From: Janibacter sp. HTCC2649
GTDB taxonomy: Bacteria; Actinomycetota; Actinomycetes; Actinomycetales; Dermatophilaceae
Direction: 5' to 3'
Length of the DNA stretch: 64,000 nucleotides
Assembly: GCF_000152705.1 (NCBI RefSeq)
Contig: NZ_CH672413.1
Coordinates: 992,001 to 1,056,000, forward strand
The notes under the pieces were generated by a model, which had not been told where the DNA came from, searched no databases, and saw only the letters and a list, made by a program, of their open reading frames with translations. Position 1 is the stretch's first letter, and the number at the start of each line of letters is the position of its first letter. A program made the position numbers and the translations under genes. Shown piece by piece: positions 37,887-46,429 of this stretch.

Positions 37887-37973
37887 TACGCACTCACCTC
37901 GGTGAGAGCGTCAGAGGAAGAACTTCGGTTCTGAATCTGCGAGGCCTCGGAAACTCATACTTTCCGAGGCCTC
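37887..37973 (+). ncRNA. Candidate structured small RNA (about 87 nt)
   Basis: Three hairpins follow one another. Hairpin 1 is CTCACC-TC-GGTGAG (37893-37906). Hairpin 2 is AGAAC-TTCG-GTTCT (37919-37932), extended by CAGA/TCTG across a symmetric internal loop (37912-37939). Hairpin 3 is a perfect 13-bp stem with a 7-base loop (37941-37973) that would end the transcript. A promoter-like TTGTGT-N17-TAGAAC is placed correctly upstream. No known RNA family was recognised. It may instead be the leader of the downstream gene, but that gene has its own leaderless promoter at 37989. Confidence 0.5.
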
Positions 37974-37988
37974 ACCTATGTGCCGCAC

Positions 37989-37994
37989 TAGGTT
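37989..37994 (+). promoter_or_regulatory. -10 box of a leaderless promoter (ornithine cyclodeaminase family)
   Basis: TAGGTT ends 6 nt before the GTG at 38001. Confidence 0.5.
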
Positions 37995-38000
37995 GGCGTC

Positions 38001-38939
38001 GTGCGCATCCTCACCGACGCCGATGTCCTGGCCTGCCTCCCACCCCTGGTCGAGGTGGTCGACCTCGTCGCCGACGCACTCTCCGCCCTGGCCGAGGGCC
38101 GCGCCGACGTCCCGCCCAAGCCGACCGTCCGGACCTCCCCGGGTATGTTCGCCAACGCCATGCCCGCGGCCTACCCGGAGCGAAACCTGTTGGGCTGCAA
38201 GTGGATCAGTGTCGTTCCGGACAATCCGGTGCACGGTTTGCCCACGGCCAGCGGCGTCATGGTCATCAACGACGGAACCACCGGTGTGCCCCGCGCCCTC
38301 CTCCCCGCGCACGAGCTGACGGCAATCCGAACAGCCGCCGTGACTGGTGCCTGCATCCGCGCGCTCGTTCGCGACGAGGGGCCGATCGCCTACCTCGGAG
38401 CCGGCGTCCAGGCCCGCTCCCACCTCCGCATCCTCGAAGCCCTCGGCCACACCGAGGTGCATGTCTGGGCGCGCCGCCGCGAGGCGATCGACGCATTGGT
38501 GAGCGACACCGCGAAGGTCGCACCCGGCATACGCGTCGTCGTCTCTCCGTCGCGGGAGGCGGCGGTGCGTGACAAGGCCGTCGTCATCACCGGGCTGTCG
38601 ATCGGACTCACGGACATGACCATCCCCGTGACGTGGCCGCGCGACGACGCGCTCCTCCTGCCGATCGACTACGCCAGCTCGGTGGGGGCAGAGCTCGCCG
38701 ACAGCGCCGTCCTCGCCGCCGACGACCCGCAACAGTTCGCCGCCGTCAGGGCCGTGCGCGGCAAGCTGGACGGCTACCCGACGCCCACGTCCTGGACGGG
38801 GCACCTTCTCCACGCGCCGCGTCCCGAAGGTCGGCTCGTCGTCCAGAACCTCGGCACGGGGATCACCGACCTCGTCGTCGCGAGCGCCATCGCAGACGGC
38901 GCCGAGGCGTCAGGAACTGGTCAGCTCGTCGACATCTGA
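38001..38939 (+). CDS. Ornithine cyclodeaminase / mu-crystallin family protein
   Basis: 312 residues from a GTG. Family marks: LLGCKWISVVPDNPVHGLPTA with the substrate-site Lys, VMVINDGTTGVPRALL, the NAD-binding AYLGAGVQARSHLRIL, and ITDLVVASAIADG at the end. Relatives are ornithine cyclodeaminase, alanine dehydrogenase, ketimine reductase or 2,3-diaminopropionate-pathway enzymes. Which reaction applies cannot be decided here. It stands 18 bp before a protein phosphatase gene that has its own promoter. Confidence 0.85.
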   Translation: MRILTDADVLACLPPLVEVVDLVADALSALAEGRADVPPKPTVRTSPGMFANAMPAAYPERNLLGCKWISVVPDNPVHGLPTASGVMVINDGTTGVPRALLPAHELTAIRTAAVTGACIRALVRDEGPIAYLGAGVQARSHLRILEALGHTEVHVWARRREAIDALVSDTAKVAPGIRVVVSPSREAAVRDKAVVITGLSIGLTDMTIPVTWPRDDALLLPIDYASSVGAELADSAVLAADDPQQFAAVRAVRGKLDGYPTPTSWTGHLLHAPRPEGRLVVQNLGTGITDLVVASAIADGAEASGTGQLVDI

Positions 38940-38945
38940 GCCACC

Positions 38946-38951
38946 TACGAT
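38946..38951 (+). promoter_or_regulatory. -10 box of a leaderless promoter (tyrosine phosphatase)
   Basis: TACGAT ends 6 nt before the GTG at 38958. Confidence 0.55.
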
Positions 38952-38957
38952 GGCGAG

Positions 38958-39779
38958 GTGAGCGACGCGAGCGAGCATCCCGTGACCGACGAGCCGACCG
39001 ACGAGAGCCGGCCCGACCGCTGGATCGAGCTCGAGGGCGTCGTCAACATGCGCGACTCGGGCGGGCTCCCCACCCGGGACGGTGGCGCGATCCAGCCGCA
39101 CCGGTTGTTGCGCTCCGACAACCTCCAGGACCTCAGCGAGGATGACGTCCGTCAGATCGTCGAGGACCTCGGCGTGAGCGACATCGTCGACCTGCGCAGT
39201 GACACCGAGGTGAGCACCGAGGGTCCCGGGCCGCTCTGGCACGTCGAGGCCCTGACCCATCACCACCACTCGCTCTTCGGCGACGGGCGATCCGTGACGG
39301 CCGAGCAGGCTCTGGCCATGCCGGAGCACTCGAAGCGTGCCACCCGCGACGCCGGATTCTGGTCCGACCACTACCTCGGCTACCTCGCCGCGCGCCCCGA
39401 CTCCATCTCGGCGGCGCTCGACGTCGTGTCGCGCAGCACGGGCGCGACGGTGATCCACTGCGCCGCGGGCAAGGACCGCACGGGCACCGTCATTGCGCTC
39501 GCCCTGGACGCGGCCGGCGTCCCGCACGAGGCGATCGTCGAGGACTACGCCCTGACCGGTGAGCGCATCGAGAAGATCATCGCCCGCCTCATGCCCCGCG
39601 AGCTCTATGGCAACGCCCTGCGTCACCAGAGCGTCGCCGACCAGCTCCCCCGCCCCGAGACGATGCGCACCATCCTCGCCACGGTGCAGAGCGAGTTCGG
39701 CGGCGCACAGGGATGGCTGCGCGAGCAGGGCTGGAGCGACGCCGACATCGAGCGACTCGTCGCCAGGCTGACGTCGTGA
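38958..39779 (+). CDS. Tyrosine-protein phosphatase, MptpB/Y_phosphatase3 type
   Basis: 273 residues from a GTG. The P-loop HCAAGKDRTG (residues about 168-177) carries the catalytic Cys, and the K-D-R form is diagnostic of the MptpB/lipid-and-tyrosine phosphatase group. The N-terminal VVNMRDSGGLPTRDGG and LRSDNLQDLSEDD are also conserved there. Some members act on phosphoinositides as well as phosphotyrosine. No signal peptide is seen. The Nudix gene overlaps its stop codon. Confidence 0.9.
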   Translation: MSDASEHPVTDEPTDESRPDRWIELEGVVNMRDSGGLPTRDGGAIQPHRLLRSDNLQDLSEDDVRQIVEDLGVSDIVDLRSDTEVSTEGPGPLWHVEALTHHHHSLFGDGRSVTAEQALAMPEHSKRATRDAGFWSDHYLGYLAARPDSISAALDVVSRSTGATVIHCAAGKDRTGTVIALALDAAGVPHEAIVEDYALTGERIEKIIARLMPRELYGNALRHQSVADQLPRPETMRTILATVQSEFGGAQGWLREQGWSDADIERLVARLTS

Positions 39780-40339
39780 CCACTCCCCGGCCGGTGCTGC
39801 CGGCACCCGTCCCGGACTCACGTCGCCGCAACCGGCGCCGGGCGATGCGGGTCCTCCTGGTCGACACCGAGGACCGCCTGCTGCTCTTTCGCGACAGCGA
39901 TCCGGGGATCGTGCCGGTGCCGACGTTCTGGATCACCGCAGGCGGTGGAGTCGACCCCGGCGAGACCGACCTCGAGGCCGCTGTGCGCGAAGTCGCCGAG
40001 GAGACCGGTCTGGCGATCACCCGGTCCGACCTCGTCGGACCCTTGGCCGAGCGCGTGGTCGTGCACGGCTACAGCGACGTCGTCACGACCCAGGACGAGG
40101 CGTTCTGGTTCGTGCGGTGCGCACCGTTCGAGATCTCGACCGAGGGCCACACCGAGGACGAGATCGCGACGATGACCTCACACCACTGGTGGACCCGCGC
40201 GGAGCTCGAGGCGAGCGATGAGGACATCTGGCCGCGCGACCTGCTGGCCGTGTGGGATCAGGTCGACCGCGATGGCACCTTCGGCGGCGCGCCCCTCGAG
40301 CTCGGCGAGGTCGATGAGTCCACGGTCGCACCAGCCTGA
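39776..40339 (+). CDS. Nudix hydrolase
   Basis: 187 residues; the GTG start overlaps the phosphatase stop (GTGA), giving translational coupling. The Nudix box is intact: G-x5-E-x7-REVAEE-x-G-L (about residues 59-81). An Arg-rich N-terminus precedes MRVLLVDTEDRLLLF. The substrate (nucleoside diphosphate derivative) is unknown. The upstream in-frame extension to 39713 is inside the phosphatase gene and unlikely. Confidence 0.9.
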   Translation: MTTPRPVLPAPVPDSRRRNRRRAMRVLLVDTEDRLLLFRDSDPGIVPVPTFWITAGGGVDPGETDLEAAVREVAEETGLAITRSDLVGPLAERVVVHGYSDVVTTQDEAFWFVRCAPFEISTEGHTEDEIATMTSHHWWTRAELEASDEDIWPRDLLAVWDQVDRDGTFGGAPLELGEVDESTVAPA

Positions 40340-40345
40340 CCACGC

Positions 40346-40413
40346 CCAGTCGAGAGGAGAGAACCCGCCGTGCCCAAGACGGCATACGCGGCGTGTTCTC
40401 TCCTCTCGACTGG
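40346..40413. terminator. Long bidirectional hairpin terminator carrying a CGGCATAC octamer
   Basis: Perfect 19-bp arms 40346-40364 and 40395-40413 between the convergent Nudix and nitroreductase-like genes. The loop holds a nested pairing and one CGGCATAC copy (40380-40387). Confidence 0.8.
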
Positions 40414-40424
40414 TTCCGGAGAGG

Positions 40425-40865
40425 TCAGGGCTGGTCGACGGGCTCGAGCGCGAAGACCGGGATGAGTCGCTCGGTGTTGACCTGGTACTCCGCGTAGTTC
40501 GGGAACGCCGCCACGCAACGCGTCCACCACGTCTCGCGCTCGGCGCCTTCGAGTTCGCGCGCCTTCGCGACCCACGTGCGGGTCCCGTCCTGGAGCTCAA
40601 GGGTCGGGTTCCTGCGGAGGTTGGCGTACCACTTCGGATGCTCTGGCGCGCCACCCTTGCTGGCCACTGCGGCATACACGCCATCGTGCTCGACCCGCAT
40701 GAGCGGAACCTTGCGCACGGTGCCCGTCACGCCGTTCATCGTCAGGAGCACGACGGGTCGCCCCTGGATGTCCACGGATTCGGTGGTGCCGGACGCCTCG
40801 ATGGTGTCGACCTGCTTGCGCACCCAGTCGCTGGGGCTCGGGACATATTCGCCGGTGATCGTCAT
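40425..40865 (-). CDS. F420-dependent nitroreductase/quinone reductase (Ddn) family protein
   Basis: 146 residues. It has the split beta-barrel pattern of the DUF385/Ddn family: VVLLTMNGVTGTVRKVPLMR, GVYAAVASKGGAPEHPKWYAN and NPTLELQDGTRTWVAKAREL. Relatives use deazaflavin F420H2 to reduce quinones or nitro compounds. Pairing of K and G residues in SKGGAPEHPKW is the cofactor phosphate region in the family. No SD-like site stands out before the ATG. Confidence 0.85.
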   Translation of the reverse strand: MTITGEYVPSPSDWVRKQVDTIEASGTTESVDIQGRPVVLLTMNGVTGTVRKVPLMRVEHDGVYAAVASKGGAPEHPKWYANLRRNPTLELQDGTRTWVAKARELEGAERETWWTRCVAAFPNYAEYQVNTERLIPVFALEPVDQP

Positions 40866-40900
40866 GCCCACCACAACACCACAGTTGGTCGAACTATTCG

Positions 40901-41362
40901 CTACTTCTTCTTGTCGCTCACATAGATCGTGATGACGCCCTCGACGACGGGGGTGCCGTCCTCGCGGATCGCCCTGACCCGCACCTTGACGTCGCCGGTC
41001 TGCTCCCAGTCGGCCGGGTCGGTGTCCGCGGTGCAGAGCAGGTCGGTCGTCGACTTGGCCGTGTAGGCGACCTCCATGCCCTTGGGGATCCAGCGGCGGT
41101 CTTGGGGCACGGTGGCCTCGGCGAGCAACCCCATCGCGGCCTCGAGCCCGTTGCACACGGCGATCGCGTGGACCGTGCCGATGTGGTTCTGCACCGCGCG
41201 CCGCTTCCTGATCGTGAGCTCGGCGTGGTTGGGGCGCACCTCACGAACCTGGGGCCGCACGGTCCAGAAGTACGGCGCCTTCTGCGCGAACAGGAACGAG
41301 AACGCCTGCTTCCCGAGGGGCAGGGCGGTGAGCTTGCGATACAAGGCGAAGGTGTCCGGCAT
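40901..41362 (-). CDS. DUF4442 hotdog-fold protein (thioesterase-like)
   Basis: 153 residues from the ATG at 41362, which itself lies inside a GTATGCCG octamer. The hotdog-fold segment NHIGTVHAIAVCNGLEAAMGLLAE is clear, with paired beta strands such as MEVAYTAKSTTDLLCTAD. Members are believed to bind or cleave acyl-thioesters; the reaction is unproven. TAGCAT 7 nt upstream marks a leaderless promoter beside a palindrome shared with the divergent gene. Confidence 0.82.
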   Translation of the reverse strand: MPDTFALYRKLTALPLGKQAFSFLFAQKAPYFWTVRPQVREVRPNHAELTIRKRRAVQNHIGTVHAIAVCNGLEAAMGLLAEATVPQDRRWIPKGMEVAYTAKSTTDLLCTADTDPADWEQTGDVKVRVRAIREDGTPVVEGVITIYVSDKKK

Positions 41363-41369
41363 ACGACAC

Positions 41370-41375
41370 ATGCTA
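41370..41375 (-). promoter_or_regulatory. -10 box of a leaderless promoter (DUF4442 gene)
   Basis: On the minus strand TAGCAT ends 7 nt before the ATG at 41362; its upstream part overlaps the palindrome at 41373-41386. Confidence 0.5.
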
Positions 41376-41386
41376 CTGATCAGTAG
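41373..41386. promoter_or_regulatory. Palindromic operator candidate CTACTGATCAGTAG
   Basis: A perfect 14-bp palindrome overlapping the -10 box of the DUF4442 gene, in the region divergent to the ferritin-like gene. TetR- or MarR-type repressors bind sites of this kind. No regulator gene is adjacent. Confidence 0.5.
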
Positions 41387-41473
41387 ATGGGTCGGCCGTG
41401 GACGTGGCCGATGTCGCAGCGGCACACTGCTGTCGACCCCATCCGCCGACATCGAGGGCAACGAACACCCGCC

Positions 41474-42325
41474 ATGACCACCACCCAACGGCTCCTCGAG
41501 CACGTCGACAGGATCGGCGCCGAGCACCCGCCCATCGACCTCGCCACGGTCGACTTCACGGTGCGCGACCCGGCCCTGGTGCGCGAGCGGTTCGGGCACG
41601 TCCTCGACTACATGGCGCGGGTCGAGCTCGAGGTGGACCGCAACGTCCTGGAGCTCGGCGCCATGATGCCCGACCCGCCCGAGGTGGACCTGCAGTTCTA
41701 CCGGGACGTGTGGCGCGACCAGGAGGTGGCCCACGGACAGGTGCTGGACCGCCTCCAGCAGGTCATCGGACGGCCCGCTGCCGTGACCGACACCGAGACG
41801 GTGTCGGTCAGGCTGCGTCTCCTCGGTGTCCTCGCACGGGTCACCCCGATCCAGGACATGGTGCGGATGCTCTACTACCTCACCGGAATGGCGACCGAAC
41901 GCAGTGCTGTCATCGCCTACAACCGCCTCCACTCGGGCCTCCTGGAAGCCGGCGAGCTCGCCATCGCCGAGACCGCCATCGCACCGATCCGTCGGCAGGA
42001 GCCGCCGCACTACGCGTTCTACAAGCTCTCGGCCCGTGGCCTCGCACCGACGCTGTCGGCCTGGCAGAAGTGGCTGGTTCGTCGGCTGCGTGCCACGACG
42101 TTCGCCCCGGTGGGGGCCAACACACCCTCGCAACGAGCCGACTTCGGCGGAGTCCTCGTCACGCTGGGGTTCGCCCGTGACACCGACTCCTTCGCCCACG
42201 AGATCAGCCGGGTCGAGCACGACCTGCTGCGAGCACGCAGGGCTGGGTTGCGGGTGCCGACGTATGTCGTGGACGCCCTGCGTGACGCCGTCGCACTGCA
42301 CGAGGCTCGCGCCGGCCGCTCCTGA
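41474..42325 (+). CDS. Ferritin-like (di-iron) protein of unknown function next to lepA
   Basis: 283 residues, mostly helical, from the ATG at 41474. Two E-x-x-H motifs, QEVAHG (about residue 80) and QEPPHYAFY (about 175), with acidic helix residues (VELEVDRN, GLLEAGELAIAETA), resemble the iron-binding pattern of ferritin-like and fatty-acid-desaturase-type four-helix bundles. This is a by-eye inference. Homologues in this position are sometimes misnamed LepA-related GTP-binding protein; there is no P-loop here. It is convergent with lepA (16-bp gap, no hairpin). Confidence 0.65.
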   Translation: MTTTQRLLEHVDRIGAEHPPIDLATVDFTVRDPALVRERFGHVLDYMARVELEVDRNVLELGAMMPDPPEVDLQFYRDVWRDQEVAHGQVLDRLQQVIGRPAAVTDTETVSVRLRLLGVLARVTPIQDMVRMLYYLTGMATERSAVIAYNRLHSGLLEAGELAIAETAIAPIRRQEPPHYAFYKLSARGLAPTLSAWQKWLVRRLRATTFAPVGANTPSQRADFGGVLVTLGFARDTDSFAHEISRVEHDLLRARRAGLRVPTYVVDALRDAVALHEARAGRS

Positions 42326-42341
42326 CCGAGGGCGACCGCTC

Positions 42342-44210
42342 CTACTTCTTCTTGGTGTCGCCGCCGTCGTCGGACGACAGGGCTGCGATGAAGGCCTCCG
42401 GCGGGACCTCGACGGTGCCGATGTTCTTCATCCGCTTCTTGCCGGCCTTCTGCTTCTCGAGCAGCTTGCGCTTGCGGCTGATGTCACCGCCGTAGCACTT
42501 GGCGAGGACGTCCTTGCGGATGGCGCGGATGTTCTCGCGGGCGATGACCCGGGCACCGATGGCGGCCTGGATCGGCACCTCGAACTGCTGGCGCGGGATG
42601 AGCTCCTTGAGCTTGCCGGCCATCATGTTGCCGTAGGCGTAGGCCTTGTCCTTGTGGACGACGGAACTGAAGGCGTCGACGTTCTCGCCCTGCAGGAGGA
42701 TGTCGACCTTGACGAGATCGGCGGCCTGCTCCCCCGCCTCCTGGTAGTCGAGCGAGGCGTAGCCACGCGTGCGCGACTTGAGCTGGTCGAAGAAGTCGAA
42801 GACGACCTCGGCCAGCGGCACGGTGTAGCGCAGTTCGACGCGGTCCTCGGAGAGGTAGTCCATGCCCTGGAGCTGGCCACGCTTGCTCTGGCAGAGCTCC
42901 ATGATCGCGCCGATGAACTCGCTCGGCGCGAGGATCGTCGCCTTGACGACGGGCTCGCGCACCTCGGCGATCTTGCCGTAGGGGAACTCGCTCGGGTTGG
43001 TCACGACGATGACCGACCCGTCGTCCATGGTGACGTCGTAGATGACGTTGGGCTGGGTCGAGATGAGGTCGAGGTCGAACTCGCGCTCGAGGCGTTCGCG
43101 CACGATCTCGAGGTGCAGCAGGCCGAGGAACCCACAACGGAACCCGAACCCGAGCGCGACCGACGTCTCCGGCTCGTAGACCAGAGCCGCGTCGTTGAGC
43201 TTCAGCTTGTCGAGCGCGTCGCGCAGCAGCGGGTAGTCCGAACCGTCGATCGGGAAGAGCCCCGAGAAGACCATCGGCTTGGGATCGCGGTAGCCGCCGA
43301 GGTCCTGCTCGGCGGGCTTGCGCTCGTTGGTGACGGTGTCGCCGACGCGCGACTGGCGCACGTCCTTCACGCCGGTGATGAGGTAGCCGACCTCGCCGAC
43401 GCCGAGCCCCTTGCCGGGCACCGGTTCGGGCGAGATGACGCCGATCTCGAGCAGCTCGTGCGTCGCCCGCGTCGACATCATGATGATCTTCTCGCGCGGG
43501 TTGAGGTTGCCATCGACCACGCGGACGTAGGTGACGACACCTCGGTAGGTGTCATAGACGGAGTCGAAGATCATGGCGCGCGCCGGGGCGTCGGGGTCGC
43601 CGACGGGATGCGGGATCTGCCGCACGATCGCGTCGAGGAGGTCCTCGACGCCGGCACCGGTCTTGCCGGAGACCCGGAAGCAGTCGTCGGGCTCGCACCC
43701 GATGAGGTGGGCGAGCTCCTCGGCATACTTCTCGGGCTGCGCGGCCGGAAGGTCGATCTTGTTGAGGACCGGGACGATCGTGAGGTCGTTCTCCATCGCG
43801 AGGTACAGGTTCGCGAGGGTCTGGGCCTCGATGCCCTGGGCGGCGTCGACGAGGAGCACCGCCCCCTCGGACGCCGCGAGCGAGCGGGACACCTCGTAGG
43901 TGAAGTCGACGTGCCCCGGCGTGTCGATCATGTTGAGGATGTAGTCGCCCGAGGTGCCGTCGGCAGCAACGCTCTCCCACGGCATACGCACCGCTTGGCT
44001 CTTGATCGTGATGCCGCGCTCGCGCTCGATGTCCATGCGGTCGAGGTACTGCGCGCGGGCCGCGCGGTCGTCGACGACGCCGGTGATCCCGAGCATGCGG
44101 TCAGCGAGGGTCGACTTGCCATGGTCGATGTGGGCGATGATGCAAAAGTTGCGGATCGCCTCCGGCGGCGTGGCGTGCGGCTGCAGCACGGTGCGGGCGC
44201 GGGGAGACAC
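42342..44210 (-). CDS. lepA: Elongation factor 4 (LepA), ribosomal back-translocase GTPase
   Basis: 622 residues from the GTG at 44210. G motifs: [32 protein letters not shown] and NKIDLP. Domain II/III follow, and the LepA-specific C-terminal domain ends with [20 protein letters not shown]. The long frame back to 44480 overlaps the promoter region of the divergent gene and is not credible. LepA remodels stalled or mistranslocated ribosomes. Its location near rpsT, holA and hemW is conserved in actinobacteria. Confidence 0.96.
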   Translation of the reverse strand: MSPRARTVLQPHATPPEAIRNFCIIAHIDHGKSTLADRMLGITGVVDDRAARAQYLDRMDIERERGITIKSQAVRMPWESVAADGTSGDYILNMIDTPGHVDFTYEVSRSLAASEGAVLLVDAAQGIEAQTLANLYLAMENDLTIVPVLNKIDLPAAQPEKYAEELAHLIGCEPDDCFRVSGKTGAGVEDLLDAIVRQIPHPVGDPDAPARAMIFDSVYDTYRGVVTYVRVVDGNLNPREKIIMMSTRATHELLEIGVISPEPVPGKGLGVGEVGYLITGVKDVRQSRVGDTVTNERKPAEQDLGGYRDPKPMVFSGLFPIDGSDYPLLRDALDKLKLNDAALVYEPETSVALGFGFRCGFLGLLHLEIVRERLEREFDLDLISTQPNVIYDVTMDDGSVIVVTNPSEFPYGKIAEVREPVVKATILAPSEFIGAIMELCQSKRGQLQGMDYLSEDRVELRYTVPLAEVVFDFFDQLKSRTRGYASLDYQEAGEQAADLVKVDILLQGENVDAFSSVVHKDKAYAYGNMMAGKLKELIPRQQFEVPIQAAIGARVIARENIRAIRKDVLAKCYGGDISRKRKLLEKQKAGKKRMKNIGTVEVPPEAFIAALSSDDGGDTKKK

Positions 44211-44283
44211 AGTCGGTTTAGTCCTCGAGGTGGTGGAACGGGAGTCGGGACAGTCTCCCACGTCACAGACCCTCACCAGAGAC

Positions 44284-44311
44284 ACCAAGGCTACTCGTTG
44301 GTAGCCTTGGT
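44284..44311. promoter_or_regulatory. Inverted repeat between lepA and the secreted-protein gene
   Basis: ACCAAGGCTAC-TCGTTG-GTAGCCTTGGT, a perfect 11-bp inverted repeat 47 bp before the ATG at 44359 and 73 bp before lepA. Its location between divergent genes favours an operator or 5'-UTR hairpin over a terminator. Confidence 0.5.
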
Positions 44312-44358
44312 CCGACGCGGTCGTTCGACCGCCCACACTTCTTCCTGGAGGACCGACA

Positions 44359-44988
44359 ATGACGTCACGCCGCACATCGTTCCGACGCACCGCCATCGCC
44401 ACCGCCGTCACCGCCGCAGCCACCGCACTCGTCGTGGGCTCGGCGCCGTCCGCCAGCGCTGACACCATCTGGAACTTCAACTACAACGCCGACGTGACGT
44501 CGACGATCAAGAAGCTCAACCAGACCGTGAACTTCCCCCGCGGGTCGGCCAAGACCTCGATCAACCTCAGCACCCGACAGATCACGGGTTCGGTCACCCT
44601 CCCCCCGGCGAGCACGACGATGGCGATCGCGGGCCTGCCCCTCGTCAAGGTCACCCAGCAGGTCGAGCAGGTCGGCAGCGTGACCGGCAGCCTCGGCGAC
44701 GCCAGCGCCATCACGGTCACGCAGCGGTTCAACATTCGCATCACCCGGGTCGAGGCCCTCGGCATCCCCATCAACCTGGTCCCGTCGACCTGCATCACGT
44801 CCACGCCGGTGAGCGCAGTCCTCACCGGCAAGCTCGGCGGCTTCTACGACCCGTACACGCTGAGCGGCACCTACACGATCCCGAAGTTCAAGGACTGCGG
44901 CATCAACACCCTGCTGCTCAACCTCGCGATCCCCGGGCCGGACAACACGCTCAAGGCAACCTTCAGCCTCAAGCCGGGCAACGTCTGA
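44359..44988 (+). CDS. Secreted protein of unknown function
   Basis: 209 residues; TGGAGGA 7 bp upstream fixes the ATG. The first 34 residues are a signal peptide ([11 protein letters not shown], hydrophobic core, ASA cleavage site before DTIW). The mature part is Thr/Val-rich and probably all beta. Two Cys residues, in STCITST and FKDCGINT, may form a disulfide outside the cell. No enzyme motif is visible. A strong hairpin terminator follows. I do not recognise the family. Confidence 0.75.
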   Translation: MTSRRTSFRRTAIATAVTAAATALVVGSAPSASADTIWNFNYNADVTSTIKKLNQTVNFPRGSAKTSINLSTRQITGSVTLPPASTTMAIAGLPLVKVTQQVEQVGSVTGSLGDASAITVTQRFNIRITRVEALGIPINLVPSTCITSTPVSAVLTGKLGGFYDPYTLSGTYTIPKFKDCGINTLLLNLAIPGPDNTLKATFSLKPGNV

Positions 44989-45026
44989 CCCAGACGAGCG
45001 GCTGACCCCAGCCCCGCAGAACACAG

Positions 45027-45071
45027 ACGAGAGGCGTATGCCGTGCAGACCCCACGGCATACGCCTCTCGT
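45027..45071. terminator. Hairpin terminator built from two opposed GTATGCCG octamers
   Basis: Perfect 19-bp arms 45027-45045 and 45053-45071 with a 7-base loop. The stem includes GTATGCCG (45036-45043) facing CGGCATAC (45055-45062). Confidence 0.85.
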
Positions 45072-45113
45072 TCAGTTGTGCTCGGGTGGCCATCCGGCGA
45101 CCATTGCTGTGCC

Positions 45114-46403
45114 ATGACACGCCCACGCGACCCTGAATCGAACCTGGTCACCTCGCCGCCCGGTCCGTTGCTCACCCGATCGGGCCAGGAGGCCAGCAGT
45201 CTCTTCGCCCTTGACCCTGCCCTGCGCCACCTCAACCACGGGTCCTTCGGTGCGCCCCTCGTCGCCATCCTCGAGGAACAGGAACGCCTGCGGCGCGAGG
45301 CCGCGGCCGCGCCGGTGCGGTGGTTCCCGGCTGCGGCCACACGAGTGGGACGGGCGCGCGCAGCCATCGCGCCCCATCTCGGTGTCAGCCCCGATCAGCT
45401 TGCTCTCGTCGTCAACGCAAGCGCCGGCGCGAGTGCGGTCTACGGCTCGCTCGACCTCCCCCGCGGCTGCGAGATCGTCGTGACCGACCACGGCTACGGA
45501 GCCGTGACGATGGGCGCCGATCGGCTGGCGCGACGATTGGGCGGACGGGTGGTCGTCGCCGAGGTGGCTCTCGATGACTCCCCCGAACGGGCCCTGGCCG
45601 CAGTGCTGGGCGCCTTCACCGACCGCACCGCGATGGTGGTCGTCGACCACGTCACGAGCCCCACTGCCCGCGAGCTCCCCGTGGCCGAGATCTGCGCCGC
45701 TGCCCGCACTCGCGGGGTGGTGTCACTCGTCGACGCCGCGCATGCACCGATGCTCATCGAGCGTGCCGCGACCCTGGCCGATGCCGACTACTGGGTGGGC
45801 AACCTGCACAAGTTCGGCTGCGCCTCCCCCGGCGCTGCGGTCCTCGTGACTCGCCCCGGTCTCGAGGAGGGGTTGTGGCCGCTCATCGACTCCTGGGGTG
45901 GGTCGCTGCCCTTCCCCGAACGCTTCGACCACCAGGGAACGCTCGACATCACCCCCTTGATCACGGCGGGCTCGGCACTTGATCTTGTTGAGGACGAGCT
46001 CGGTTGGGATCGAGTTCGAGCGCACACCGCCGCCCTGGCCGATGCCGGGCAGGCGCTCGTTGCCGCCGCCATGAGCCGGGCCACCGGAGTCGACTGTCTC
46101 GCCCGCGTGGCCTCCCCCGCCACCGCCATGCGACTCGTCACGCTGCCCGCGGGGCTGGGCACGACCGTGGACGCGGCCAACGCGCTGCGCGAACGCGTCC
46201 TGGCGGATCTCGGCATTGAAGCGGCATTCACGAGCTGTCGGGGGCGGGGCTACGTCCGCCTGTCCTTCCACGCCTACAACGTCCTCGACGACTACGCCGA
46301 CTTCGCCGATCGCGCCGTGCCCCACCTCGTCGACCTGGCCCGTCGCGAAGGCGACGCGGTCACGTCGACGGGAGCACACGGCATACCCGTCGTCGGGTTG
46401 TGA
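45114..46403 (+). CDS. Class V PLP-dependent aminotransferase (isopenicillin-N epimerase/cysteine desulfurase-like)
   Basis: 429 residues. Class V features: LRHLNHGSFGAPLVAILEEQ near the N-terminus, VVVDHVTSPTARELPV, SLVDAAHAP with the PLP-binding Asp and His, and the Schiff-base Lys in VGNLHKFGCASPGAAVL. The N-terminal HLNHGSFG is typical of isopenicillin-N-epimerase-like proteins of uncertain substrate. There are no beta-lactam genes nearby. The gene is monocistronic between a terminator and a leaderless promoter. Confidence 0.85.
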   Translation: MTRPRDPESNLVTSPPGPLLTRSGQEASSLFALDPALRHLNHGSFGAPLVAILEEQERLRREAAAAPVRWFPAAATRVGRARAAIAPHLGVSPDQLALVVNASAGASAVYGSLDLPRGCEIVVTDHGYGAVTMGADRLARRLGGRVVVAEVALDDSPERALAAVLGAFTDRTAMVVVDHVTSPTARELPVAEICAAARTRGVVSLVDAAHAPMLIERAATLADADYWVGNLHKFGCASPGAAVLVTRPGLEEGLWPLIDSWGGSLPFPERFDHQGTLDITPLITAGSALDLVEDELGWDRVRAHTAALADAGQALVAAAMSRATGVDCLARVASPATAMRLVTLPAGLGTTVDAANALRERVLADLGIEAAFTSCRGRGYVRLSFHAYNVLDDYADFADRAVPHLVDLARREGDAVTSTGAHGIPVVGL

Positions 46404-46417
46404 TCCACTGCCGCGGA

Positions 46418-46423
46418 TAGCCT
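46418..46423 (+). promoter_or_regulatory. -10 box of a leaderless promoter (PemK-like gene)
   Basis: TAGCCT ends 6 nt before the ATG at 46430. Confidence 0.5.
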
Positions 46424-46429
46424 CGAACC

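Noticed and set aside
41826-44462. 878-codon open frame on the plus strand
   Set aside because: It is antisense to lepA for most of its length and in another frame of the ferritin-like gene; the translation is low-complexity and charged, as expected of high-GC shadow frames.
45114-46403. Assignment as cysteine desulfurase or isopenicillin-N epimerase proper
   Set aside because: Class V features are clear, but there is no desulfurase Cys loop evident and no beta-lactam gene nearby, so only the class was called.
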